From assembly GCA_015233465.1 (NCBI GenBank), contig JADFXP010000022.1:1-51405 (forward strand): 51,405 bases of DNA. Reading direction: 5' to 3'. Shown here one piece after another: positions 8,136 through 16,079 of the stretch (its first letter is position 1; each line of letters starts with the position of its first letter). The notes under the pieces were generated by a model. That model was given only the letters and a program-made list of their open reading frames with translations, was not told where the DNA came from and made no database searches. Both the position numbers and the translations under genes were made by a program. The stretch comes from Candidatus Magnetominusculus dajiuhuensis (GTDB taxonomy: Bacteria; Nitrospirota; Thermodesulfovibrionia; Thermodesulfovibrionales; Magnetobacteriaceae).

Positions 8136-11100
8136 ATGAGCAGGGATGTTAAATTATTAGGCAGACATCAGAGTGGTTTAAAGGTGTTAGCTTATATATT
8201 ATATTTTATTATTGTTATTAATATATTTGTAGGTACAGCGTTTGCAATAGATGCTCTTGGAGTTGGAATATCAGATGCAACAATACAAAGTTTGAAGGGT
8301 GCATTTTTGTCTGGAGGAGGCGCTTCGCCAATATCAGGTCAATCTTCTGGACAGCAGCAGTCTTCTACTCAGACCCCTTTACCACAGCCTCAGCAAAATC
8401 AGACTCAAGTTGCAAAACCTAAGGTACAAACATTAGGTCAAACGATTATAACAAATCCACAGCCAGTTGTTGCTGAAAAGCCTAAAAAACCATTGTTATT
8501 ATTTGAAAGATATCGAGGCCTAGATAAATACCAGAGTATATCTCTTGATTTGCAGCCGTTTGGTTATGATTTTTTTACTAAAGAACTTGAGGTAAGAAAA
8601 ATAGATGTACAGCAGCCAGCTGCAAAATCTCCAGAAGTTTCTTCAATGCTCCCTTCAGGCATTATGGGGGGAGGAGGCTCTTCTGATGATCAAAACGCAA
8701 ACAAAGAAAGCAGCCTTTATAATTCACAGTTAAATTTTATGAGAGATGTAAAGACGCTTTCAGTGCAAGATGATTATATAGTTGGTCCTGGTGATTATGT
8801 TGTAATTACACTCTGGGGAAGGCTTGAGGCGAGGTACAGTTTATTAGTAGATAGCGGCGGTAATATAAGCGTACCTAATTTAGGATATTTCAAGGTAGCA
8901 GGAATGAGTTTCAAAAATGTCCGAGAGATGCTCAATAAAAAAACACAGCAAATAGTTGGCGCAAAGTCCAGTATTTCAATGGGCGGTCTTAGGATGATTC
9001 AAATATATGTTTTGGGTGAGGTCAATAGACCTGGAATGTATCCTTTAGATTCTATGTCAACCATAACAAATGCTCTTTTTATTTCTGGCGGGCCTAAAGA
9101 TATAGGGTCACTGCGAAATATTGAACTTAGAAGGAAAAACAGGATATTGACAAAATTTGACTTGTATGATCTTTTATTAAAAGGTGATAAGTCTCATGAT
9201 TTGATACTTGAAAATGGCGATATAATATTTGTTCCGCCTGTAGGTGTTTTAGTTGGGGTGGCTGGTAATATTAAGCGTCCTGCGATATATGAATTACGTG
9301 ATAAGTTTGATCTTACAAGTGTTTTAGAAATTGCAGGAGGAGTAAACCCATCCGCATATATAGAACAGATTCAAATTGATAGAATCGTTAATCATCAAAT
9401 GCAGCAGGTGATAGACCTCAATTTAAAAGAAGTTGATAAGATTAAAGACTTTCAACTTTGGGATGGCGATTTAGTTAAGGTCTTCACAATAACAGAGAGG
9501 ATTAAAAATTTTGTCAGCATTGAAGGTAATGTAAAGCGTCCCGGGAAATATGAGTATAAGTCAGGAATGCATTTAAGTGACTTGATAAGTAAAGAAGAAG
9601 ATCTCTTAAATGAGACCTTTTTTGATTATGCAGTTATTAAAAGACTTGAGCCGCCAAATAACGAAGTTCATTTGATAAATTTTAATCTCGGCAAATTTAT
9701 TTTTGATAAGGATAAGTCAAGTGATATTGTATTAAAAGAACAAGATGAGATTTATATATTTTCAACTTGGGCATTTAAAGATAAACCAAAGGTTACAGTA
9801 AAGGGAGAGGTAAGGGCTCTTGGCGCAAGGAGTGAATTTCGTAAATTAGAATATCAACATAGGGAACTTGTTGAAAAATCTAATCAGATTTTGTCTAGAG
9901 GTATGACAGTCTCTAAGGAAATGCAAGATGAAATTTTAAAGCTTGAGGAAGAAATTCAGCAGAAATATCCCTATTCAACGATGCTTGATGAGACTAAGTT
10001 GAGAAAACTTAAGGCTCAATTTGATCGTATGAAGGCATCTGGACAAATGATTTCTCAAGATTTAGTTAATAATATAGATATTTCAGAGAAACTTATAGAA
10101 AATAAGAGGATATTTGTAGCATTATTGACAACAAGATTAAAGATTAAAAAATTCATGTCAAAGTCAAAGGAAAAAAAGGGCGCTAACTATAAAATCAATT
10201 CTGATATGTATAATGACATTGTAAATCTTGAGCAAAGTCTTGAAGATAGTTTTACTTCTCCTGAGCTTATAAAACTAAAGCTTGGCGAGCTAAAGATGAA
10301 GATAGATGACATTGAGGCTAAGGGCATGGGGGATTCAAATGGAGGGAGGTCAGATTCTGACGTACAGTTAGAGATTGATGCCTTAGAACAAGAGATTGCG
10401 GATAAGACAATGAATCTAACCTTAGATAGCGTAAGCGTGCCTATAGTTAGTAGTTCAAAGGTCAAGGATGCAATATTAGGAGCCGGAGGACTCACTCCAG
10501 ATGCGCTTTTAGATAAAGGTGAGATACTAAGAAATGATAATGGTCATATAACGAGGTTACATTTTAATGTAGTTGCAGCTATGGAAGGAACTCCTTCAGA
10601 TAATCTTGAATTAAAAAATAATGATGAGTTAATAATACACTCTGTTAGGGAGAAAAGTTTTGCACAGGTTGTCTTTGTTGATGGAGAAATACGTCAACCG
10701 GGTAAATATTCCTATTATACAGGCATGAAGGTTTCAGATCTATTATTTATGGCAGGGAATACCCTTGAATCTACATTTTTAGATGAGGCAGAGATATATT
10801 CTGCCACTATTGTAGATGGATTAGAAATTCGAAAAACATATCGGACAATTAATCTCAGGAAACTATTAGATGGAGATCAAGCGAATGATCCTCAATTACA
10901 GCCCTATGATAGATTATTTATTAAACGAATCCCGCAATGGGGTGATATGATATTTGTAAATATAGATGGAGAGGTTAAATTCCCTGGTAAGTATATAGTT
11001 AAAAAGGGTGAAAGGTTATCTTCTTTAATAAAACGCGCAGGCGGTTATACAGATTATGCTTATATAAGAGGGGCAGTATTTACTAGAGAAAAGGTAAGGT

Positions 11101-11711
11101 TACTTCAACAGACACAGTTAGATGAAATGGTTCAACGCTTAGAGATAGAATTACTCAGCAGAGGTTCAGCGCAAGCAGCAAGTTCTCTATCGGCTGATTC
11201 TGCGTCAGTAATTCAACAAGAGTTGAATCAAAAGATGATTTTCCTTGATAGACTCAAGCAAATAAAGGCAAAAGGCAGGATGGTAATAAATTTAAAGGAG
11301 CCTGAGGTGTTAGCAAAGACTCCTTTTGATATTGAGGTCGAAGAGGGAGATGTATTATTTATTCCTTCTAATCCAAATACAGTTCAGATCATAGGTTCTG
11401 TATATAATCAAACTGCATTTGTCTTTGATTCTCACAAGGATTTTGCAGATTATACGAATCTTGCCGGCGGATATACAGAGAATGCAGATTCAGAGCGAGT
11501 ATATATATTAAAGGTTGATGGAACTGCTATGAGACCAAAGGCAACTTTCTTTGGAACAAGAGGCGGGCAGAAGATTGAGTCAGGTGATACAATTGTTGTA
11601 CCTGAAAAACTTGTTACAGTTTCATGGCTGCGTGATCTAAGAGATATAACTCAAATCCTTTATCAGATAGCTGTTACTACTGGGGTAATGTTCCCGCTGT
11701 TAGGGATATAA
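8136..11711 (+). CDS. Very long SLBB-domain polysaccharide export protein (Wza-like)
   Basis: An outer membrane or periplasmic polysaccharide export protein. An in-frame ATG at 8118 exists, but GGAGG at 8127-8131 lies four bases before the ATG at 8136, which gives a clean signal peptide (hydrophobic stretch about 17-34 ending in TAFA). A Pro/Gln-rich linker follows, then a Poly_export domain (DDYIVGPGDYVVITLWG, about 213-229). I then see six SLBB-like repeats, each opening with a strand and a G.I..PG.Y-type turn: VLGEVNRPGMYPL, VAGNIKRPAIYEL, IEGNVKRPGKYEY, VDGEIRQPGKYSY, IDGEVKFPGKYIV and a divergent IIGSVYNQTAFVF. Between repeats 3 and 4 lies a charged, coiled-coil-like insert of about 200 residues. 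At about 1,190 residues it is roughly three times the length of Wza. It is the partner of the Wzz-like gene upstream. Confidence 0.85.
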   Translation: MSRDVKLLGRHQSGLKVLAYILYFIIVINIFVGTAFAIDALGVGISDATIQSLKGAFLSGGGASPISGQSSGQQQSSTQTPLPQPQQNQTQVAKPKVQTLGQTIITNPQPVVAEKPKKPLLLFERYRGLDKYQSISLDLQPFGYDFFTKELEVRKIDVQQPAAKSPEVSSMLPSGIMGGGGSSDDQNANKESSLYNSQLNFMRDVKTLSVQDDYIVGPGDYVVITLWGRLEARYSLLVDSGGNISVPNLGYFKVAGMSFKNVREMLNKKTQQIVGAKSSISMGGLRMIQIYVLGEVNRPGMYPLDSMSTITNALFISGGPKDIGSLRNIELRRKNRILTKFDLYDLLLKGDKSHDLILENGDIIFVPPVGVLVGVAGNIKRPAIYELRDKFDLTSVLEIAGGVNPSAYIEQIQIDRIVNHQMQQVIDLNLKEVDKIKDFQLWDGDLVKVFTITERIKNFVSIEGNVKRPGKYEYKSGMHLSDLISKEEDLLNETFFDYAVIKRLEPPNNEVHLINFNLGKFIFDKDKSSDIVLKEQDEIYIFSTWAFKDKPKVTVKGEVRALGARSEFRKLEYQHRELVEKSNQILSRGMTVSKEMQDEILKLEEEIQQKYPYSTMLDETKLRKLKAQFDRMKASGQMISQDLVNNIDISEKLIENKRIFVALLTTRLKIKKFMSKSKEKKGANYKINSDMYNDIVNLEQSLEDSFTSPELIKLKLGELKMKIDDIEAKGMGDSNGGRSDSDVQLEIDALEQEIADKTMNLTLDSVSVPIVSSSKVKDAILGAGGLTPDALLDKGEILRNDNGHITRLHFNVVAAMEGTPSDNLELKNNDELIIHSVREKSFAQVVFVDGEIRQPGKYSYYTGMKVSDLLFMAGNTLESTFLDEAEIYSATIVDGLEIRKTYRTINLRKLLDGDQANDPQLQPYDRLFIKRIPQWGDMIFVNIDGEVKFPGKYIVKKGERLSSLIKRAGGYTDYAYIRGAVFTREKVRLLQQTQLDEMVQRLEIELLSRGSAQAASSLSADSASVIQQELNQKMIFLDRLKQIKAKGRMVINLKEPEVLAKTPFDIEVEEGDVLFIPSNPNTVQIIGSVYNQTAFVFDSHKDFADYTNLAGGYTENADSERVYILKVDGTAMRPKATFFGTRGGQKIESGDTIVVPEKLVTVSWLRDLRDITQILYQIAVTTGVMFPLLGI

Positions 11712-11720
11712 ACTTCATAT

Positions 11721-11749
11721 AATAACCCTGTGTTGAGCACAGGGTTATT
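11721..11749 (+). terminator. Strong hairpin after the SLBB gene
   Basis: A perfect 12-base stem AATAACCCTGTG / CACAGGGTTATT with the five-base loop TTGAG begins nine bases after the SLBB stop codon. The sequence after it is A/T-rich (ATATATATTCTTCT) rather than a clean T run. It most likely ends the wzz-SLBB transcript and could act in both directions at this convergent junction. Confidence 0.7.
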
Positions 11750-11770
11750 ATATATATTCTTCTAAAGAAT

Positions 11771-11850
11771 GAGGGCTCTGCCCTTTTTATCTACGGGCTC
11801 TCGCAAAGGGATTTTTAAAACGGGTCTGAGACCCTCCATTTGAACCCATT
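11771..11850 (-). repeat. Two-hairpin dispersed element, copy B
   Basis: Read on the minus strand, the element opens AATGGGTTCAAA, then a hairpin built on GGGTCTCAGACCC, then the spacer TTTAAAAATCCC/TTTGCGAGAG, and ends in GGGCAGAGCCC. It has the same order as copy A, but both hairpins differ in sequence while staying self-complementary. It lies in the convergent junction between the SLBB gene and the minus-strand genes. Confidence 0.55.
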
Positions 11851-11891
11851 AATTTTTTATAACCTTTGTTTCATGTTTTATTATGTAAATT

Positions 11892-12026
11892 CTATATAAA
11901 TTTATGCGGGATAGGGTTATTATTATGAATGATATGACCACTATTATCACCATCCTGTTTAAAGGGGTCTCCTTCATTTCCATGAATTTGAGCTAATACT
12001 GTAGCTTCATTATTTTTTTCAGTCAT
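11892..12026 (-). CDS. Unrecognised 44-residue small protein behind a Pho-box-like promoter
   Basis: A short minus-strand frame begins with ATG at 12026, behind AAAGGATTAATAA, a convincing ribosome site seven bases from the start, and ends with TAG at 11892. The product is hydrophilic and rich in Asn, His, Asp and Gly, with no cysteine, no signal peptide and no membrane helix. It starts MTEKNNEATVLAQIHGNEGD and ends NNNPIPHKFI. I recognise no family. A Pho-box-like promoter with a TGCTATAAT extended -10 lies about 95 bases upstream on the same strand. Two-hairpin repeat B and the SLBB terminator lie downstream. It could be a stress or starvation peptide or a precursor peptide; both are speculation. 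Coding status rests on the ribosome site and promoter only. Confidence 0.45.
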   Translation of the reverse strand: MTEKNNEATVLAQIHGNEGDPFKQDGDNSGHIIHNNNPIPHKFI

Positions 12027-12120
12027 TTATTAATCCTTTCTAAATATTATGTGAAATACTTATTCAAGTTCATCATGTGTTTAAATATAAATAGATGTTA
12101 TTTTTTCTTATTTATGCAAC

Positions 12121-12155
12121 ATTATAGCATAATCCATGTGACAAAATGATGACAA
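12121..12155 (-). promoter_or_regulatory. Pho-box-like promoter reading toward the 44-residue ORF
   Basis: On the minus strand, TTGTCAT (12155-12149), four bases CATT, TTGTCAC (12144-12138), eleven bases, then TATAAT (12126-12121) preceded by TGC. The known Pho box is two CTGTCA(T/C) repeats separated by four AT-rich bases, centred where a -35 would be and about 11 bases from the -10. This matches both sequence and spacing. An element of identical architecture occurs at 50018-50052. Confidence 0.6.
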
Positions 12156-12318
12156 TATAGCCAATATACTACCATTTTTTGAAAATTTATTAAAAAAATT
12201 ATATTTTTTAATGAAACTTGTAGTTTAGTGGTTTTGTTATAGTTGAAACATCTTATCTCAGATAATTTATTCTAAACATCTTACAAGATTTATCATCTTG
12301 TCAACTTGGTTTATGAAA

Positions 12319-12564
12319 TCAAACCACTGCCAATACTTGTTCATTCTGAACAATAATTTGTGGATTTATATTTTTAGGAGGTATTGTTAAACCGTGTTGT
12401 TTTAATAGATTAATATGCTCTTTCATCCCCCATTTTGCATTGTATACACAATCCTCAATAGAATGTCCAATCCCTGTGAAACCTTCCAATTCGGGAGAAT
12501 AAAACCCAAAGTAATCAGGTTCATCCGTTGCTTCAATTATTAATGTATATTCTAATTCAATCAT
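12319..12564 (-). CDS. hicB: HicB antitoxin
   Basis: An 81-residue HicB-type antitoxin. The RNase H-like core is visible: LEYTLIIEATDEPDYFGFYS (residues 4-23), then PELEGFTGIGHSIEDCVYNAKWGMKEHI (about 24-51), matching the P.L.G....G.S..E...NA...I pattern. The C-terminus carries ILPP-like TIPPKN and a short tail, with no helix-turn-helix or ribbon-helix-helix extension, so any self-regulation would need another DNA-binding part. Its ATG overlaps the stop codon of hicA (bases 12561-12564), the standard translationally coupled order with the toxin gene first. A weak hairpin (ACAAGAT-TTATC-ATCTTGT, 12283-12301) lies downstream. Confidence 0.85.
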   Translation of the reverse strand: MIELEYTLIIEATDEPDYFGFYSPELEGFTGIGHSIEDCVYNAKWGMKEHINLLKQHGLTIPPKNINPQIIVQNEQVLAVV

Positions 12565-12749
12565 TTATTAATCCCTGAGGCCTTTAGTATTGAATGACAT
12601 GTACCTTTTGGTACTTCCTTTGAACCATGATTATCTACCCTTATTAATTTGTCCCATCCAACTTTCCCATAATATCTTATTGAGCCTTTCTCTCTAATTA
12701 TCTTAAATCCATTAGCTTCTAATAATCTAATAAGTTCATTAAATTTCAT
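12561..12749 (-). CDS. hicA: HicA-family toxin lacking the usual catalytic histidine
   Basis: A 62-residue HicA-family protein with a double-stranded-RNA-binding-like fold: KFNELIRLLEANGFKIIREKGS, then RYYGKVGWDKLIRVDNHG, then KEVPKGTCHSILKASGI. HicA toxins are mRNA interferases. The catalytic residue in characterised members is the histidine of the GSH motif; here the motif reads GSI (ATA codon), while the later NHG.KEVP.GT block is intact. Some HicA subfamilies with the RYYGK..W block also seem to lack this histidine, so the change may be a subfamily trait rather than a mutation. The gene lies immediately upstream of hicB with overlapping stop and start. No clear promoter was identified in the 86 bases before the radical SAM gene. 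Confidence 0.85.
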   Translation of the reverse strand: MKFNELIRLLEANGFKIIREKGSIRYYGKVGWDKLIRVDNHGSKEVPKGTCHSILKASGINK

Positions 12750-12835
12750 TTTTACACAAATATTAACTATTTTATAATATTATAATTGATTTTATTATTA
12801 TAAGAAAAGAGAAAGTTTTGATGTTTTTATATTTT

Positions 12836-14275
12836 TCAACCATTCCCGCAGCATTTCTTATATTTCTTCCCGCTCCCGCAAGGGCAGGGTAGGTTGCGTC
12901 CTATTTTCCCATCTATAATATTTTGTTTTACTGTCTTCCCCAGCCTATCAGCCTCTTGAGCCATTTTCCATGAATATAATATGTCATCTTTTTTAAATTC
13001 TTTTAGCTCACATATAGGCTCTGTATTAAATCTTCCCCATTTCTCCCATTCATATGTTAATATCTCAAGGTCATATTTTTGCGGATTTATAAAAATATCC
13101 GAGCCCGGATAAGGTATAAAAAGCGCTATCTCTGATGACTTCATTATCCCCTTTTTATAAAAATTACTGATTGTATTAATTGTTTTCTCTGATTCAATAA
13201 TATTGTCACCCGGATGCCCTATTATCCAAAATGTGCCTACTATTATCCCCATATTTGATGCCAAACTGCACGCATCTCTTGCCATATCTATGGTTATCTT
13301 TTTATTCATTGATTTCAGGACATTAGGAGATGCGCTTTCAATTCCGAGAATTAAATTCTTAATCCCTGCTTCACGCATTATCTTTAATCCCTGTTTTGTC
13401 ACTGAATCTACTCGTGAAAGCAGGTAGATATTTGGGTTTAATGTTACTTCTTTTAATCTTTCACATAAATTATAGAACTGTTCAGAACCAAGATTAAACA
13501 TACTGTCTTCTAAGCCAACTGGATAATTATCATATTTTAATGAAAGCTGTTTTATCTCAGAAATAATATTATCCATTGAAAGTCTTCTTACTCTATTACC
13601 CCAAAATAACGACTCATTACAATATGTACATTTATAGGCACAACCTCTACTGGTTACTATTGATACAGCCATCTTCCTTACAAAGCCCTCTGGAAGTAAT
13701 CTATAATCTAAGACTGGAAGCTCATTCATGTCTCCAAGTCCACGCGCTGGATTTATGATGATTTTATCGTGATCTTTATATGTTATCCCCAATATATCTG
13801 AAAATCCATAGTTATTGATTACTTTCATTACCAATTCATATAAAGTCCACTCTCCCTCGCCTCGCACTACTACATTAACAGCCTTAGTGTCACTAAAACA
13901 TTCCATATCAAGGTAAGAGACATGAGCCCCCCCTAACACTATTACAGACTGCTCAGATGTTTCCCTTACTATTTCTGCAATCCTTATAGCAGAAGTGTAG
14001 AGCATAGTATAAGGCACGCTTATGCCTATAACTTTGGGAGCATATTCTTTTATTGCGGAAGTGATAATTGAACGAATTTGAGAATCTATTTCAGATTGGA
14101 TGTTTATAGACTCTATATAATAATCCAATGGCAAAATGGCAGTCTTACATCCCTTATAATTCAAAAAACTGCCAAGACTTAATGCCCCGCGTGGAAATTC
14201 ATAACTTGTGGTAAATCTCTCTCTATGGACAATGGATTTTATGCCCGGTACTATTATCAGACAATCAAGATTCAT
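12836..14275 (-). CDS. B12-binding-domain radical SAM protein with a C-terminal SEC-C motif
   Basis: A 479-residue protein. The N-terminal ~180 residues look like a cobalamin-binding domain (PRGALSLGSFLNYKG near 29-43, GISVPYTMLYTSA near 95-107, VIVLGGAHVSYLDMECF near 124-140). The radical SAM core starts near 205 with SRGCAYKCTYCNESLFWG, the CxxxCxxC cluster that binds a 4Fe-4S centre. The C-terminus ends in GRNLPCPCGSGKKYKKCCG (about 461-479), a complete SEC-C zinc motif as found in SecA and many scattered proteins. That tail is unusual on a radical SAM enzyme. The substrate is unknown; B12-type members include methyltransferases for lipids, tRNA and natural products. The start overlaps the 3' end of proS by 11 bases, so the two are co-transcribed. 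Confidence 0.8.
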   Translation of the reverse strand: MNLDCLIIVPGIKSIVHRERFTTSYEFPRGALSLGSFLNYKGCKTAILPLDYYIESINIQSEIDSQIRSIITSAIKEYAPKVIGISVPYTMLYTSAIRIAEIVRETSEQSVIVLGGAHVSYLDMECFSDTKAVNVVVRGEGEWTLYELVMKVINNYGFSDILGITYKDHDKIIINPARGLGDMNELPVLDYRLLPEGFVRKMAVSIVTSRGCAYKCTYCNESLFWGNRVRRLSMDNIISEIKQLSLKYDNYPVGLEDSMFNLGSEQFYNLCERLKEVTLNPNIYLLSRVDSVTKQGLKIMREAGIKNLILGIESASPNVLKSMNKKITIDMARDACSLASNMGIIVGTFWIIGHPGDNIIESEKTINTISNFYKKGIMKSSEIALFIPYPGSDIFINPQKYDLEILTYEWEKWGRFNTEPICELKEFKKDDILYSWKMAQEADRLGKTVKQNIIDGKIGRNLPCPCGSGKKYKKCCGNG

Positions 14276-15977
14276 TTAGTTTGTTAAATGCCTCTTTGAT
14301 GATCTTTGAAATCTCAATTCCTGCATCATTAATTTTTATCTTAATTGCATCTTTAGCAGCTCGATTTTTTAATTCTACTATTCCTTCTTTTACTCCCTTT
14401 GCACCAACGACAACCTGATAAGGAATACCAATCAAATCTGCATCCTTAAATTTTACGCCTGGTCTTTCGTCTCTATCATCTATTAAGACTTCAATGGATT
14501 GAGATTTTAAATAATCATAAATCTCAAATGCAAGCTGTGTTGATTCATTATCCTTCATAGTTACAGGTATAATCTCTATAGCAAATGGCGCAATTGTTAC
14601 TGGCCAGATAATTCCATCAGCATCATTATTTTGCTCAACAGCAGCGGCTGCAACCCTTGCAGGGCCAATTCCATAACTCCCCATGATTATAGGTTTCGTC
14701 TCTCCCAATGCATTCAGAAATACCGCATTTAGAGCTTTAGAATATTTTGTCCCAAGTTTAAAGATATTCCCAATCTCTATCACACGTTCAACTCTTAGCG
14801 GGGTAGGGGAGGTACATTTTGGACATAATTCACCTTCCCTTACAATATGAATATCTTGCCACTCTGGTTTAAAATGCTCATCAGGTATAATCCCTTTTTG
14901 ATGATAATCTTTTTTATTTGCTCCGCTTATATAAGTTCCGTTCTTTAGAGTATTATCTGCTAATATCCTGATATTATGCCCAACTGGTCCAATAAAACCT
15001 GCTTCAACATTAAGGATAGTTTGTATCTCATCTTTTTTAGCATGTCTAAATTTACCGATAATACGCTCAAGTTTATTCTCATGCAGCATCTGATCACCTC
15101 GTACTAAGACAAGCACAGGCATCTTTTCTCCTATCACTAATAAACTCTTGATAAAATATTGCGCAGATAGACCTATAAAATTTGAGACCTCTTCAACCGT
15201 CCTTTTATTTGGAGTCTCAACAATCTCATATTTCATATCTATGATTTCTGGCTGATTGCATTTCGACACTGCAAGCTCAACATTTGCGGCATACCCGCAT
15301 TTATCGCATAGAGCAATCTCATCTTCACCAGCATCACTTTTAGCCATATACTCATGTGCCATAGCCCCGCCCATCATGCCAGGGTCAGAATCTACCATAT
15401 AATATTTCAGTCCGCATCTGCTAAATATTCTATTATACGCCTGAATATGTTTGTCATAACTAAGTTGAAGCGCTTGTTCATCAGTATCAAAACTATAGCT
15501 ATCCTTCATAGTAAATTCACGAGTGCGTAAAATCCCGCTCTTAGGTCTTGCCTCATCCCTAAGTTTGGTCTGAATCTGAAACCAAATCTGAGGCATGTCT
15601 TTATATGATTTTATCTCACGCGCTGCAAGCCACGTCATTATCTCCTCATGCGTCATAGCAAGGCACATATCTCTATCTGTACGGTCTTTTAAACGGAACA
15701 TCTCTGCTCCAATCTCATCCCACCTGCCAGTCTGCATCCAAACCTCAGCAGGGTGTAGAACAGGCATTAAAACCTCTTGTGCGCCTATTTTATTCATCTC
15801 TTCCCTAATAATTGTGTTGATATTATTCATAACCCTTAACGATAGTGGAAGATAGATATATAATCCAGAGGCTAACTGGCGGATATATCCAGCGCGCAGC
15901 ATTAATTTATGACTTATAGCCTCTGCATCTGATGGGATTTCCCTAAGTGTTGGGATTAGTGTCTTTGTGTATCTCAT
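14265..15977 (-). CDS. proS: Prolyl-tRNA synthetase, bacterial type
   Basis: ProS charges tRNA-Pro. The 570-residue length and domain order are those of the bacterial (prokaryote-type) enzyme. The class II motif 1 region is at the N-terminus (RAGYIRQLASGLYIYLPLSLRV, about 28-49). Motif 2 follows as RDEARPKSGILRTREFTMKD (about 138-157). The INS editing domain that hydrolyses mischarged Ala-tRNA lies around 220-400. Motif 3 is GSYGIGPARVAAAAVEQNND (about 427-446), and the anticodon-binding domain is C-terminal (IEVLIDDRDERPGVKFKDADLIGIP). The start ATG at 15977 is preceded by AAAGGAG with good spacing. It is followed without a gap by the radical SAM gene. Two-hairpin repeat C lies between it and gph. 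Confidence 0.96.
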   Translation of the reverse strand: MRYTKTLIPTLREIPSDAEAISHKLMLRAGYIRQLASGLYIYLPLSLRVMNNINTIIREEMNKIGAQEVLMPVLHPAEVWMQTGRWDEIGAEMFRLKDRTDRDMCLAMTHEEIMTWLAAREIKSYKDMPQIWFQIQTKLRDEARPKSGILRTREFTMKDSYSFDTDEQALQLSYDKHIQAYNRIFSRCGLKYYMVDSDPGMMGGAMAHEYMAKSDAGEDEIALCDKCGYAANVELAVSKCNQPEIIDMKYEIVETPNKRTVEEVSNFIGLSAQYFIKSLLVIGEKMPVLVLVRGDQMLHENKLERIIGKFRHAKKDEIQTILNVEAGFIGPVGHNIRILADNTLKNGTYISGANKKDYHQKGIIPDEHFKPEWQDIHIVREGELCPKCTSPTPLRVERVIEIGNIFKLGTKYSKALNAVFLNALGETKPIIMGSYGIGPARVAAAAVEQNNDADGIIWPVTIAPFAIEIIPVTMKDNESTQLAFEIYDYLKSQSIEVLIDDRDERPGVKFKDADLIGIPYQVVVGAKGVKEGIVELKNRAAKDAIKIKINDAGIEISKIIKEAFNKLNES

Positions 15978-16006
15978 GAAATAACTCCTTTAAGGGTTTT
16001 TATAAC

Positions 16007-16079
16007 TGGGTCTTTGACCCCTGCCCTTAAAAATCCCGCAAAGAATTCATCGGGTTTGGGGCTATTGCCCCAATTTGAC
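16007..16079 (-). repeat. Two-hairpin dispersed element, copy C, partly inside gph
   Basis: Read on the minus strand: GGTCAAA, hairpin TTGGGGC-AATA-GCCCCAA (16073-16056), then TTTGCGGGATTTTTAAGGGC, then hairpin GGGTCAAAGACCC (16020-16008). The order matches copies A, B and D. The first half overlaps the last codons of gph, and the TAA inside the conserved spacer TTTTTAAGG serves as the gph stop codon. The second hairpin lies in the 49-base gap before proS. Confidence 0.55.

Noticed and set aside
12283..12301. Hairpin after hicB as a terminator
   Set aside because: The seven-base stem is AT-rich and not followed by a T run; mentioned only in the hicB entry.
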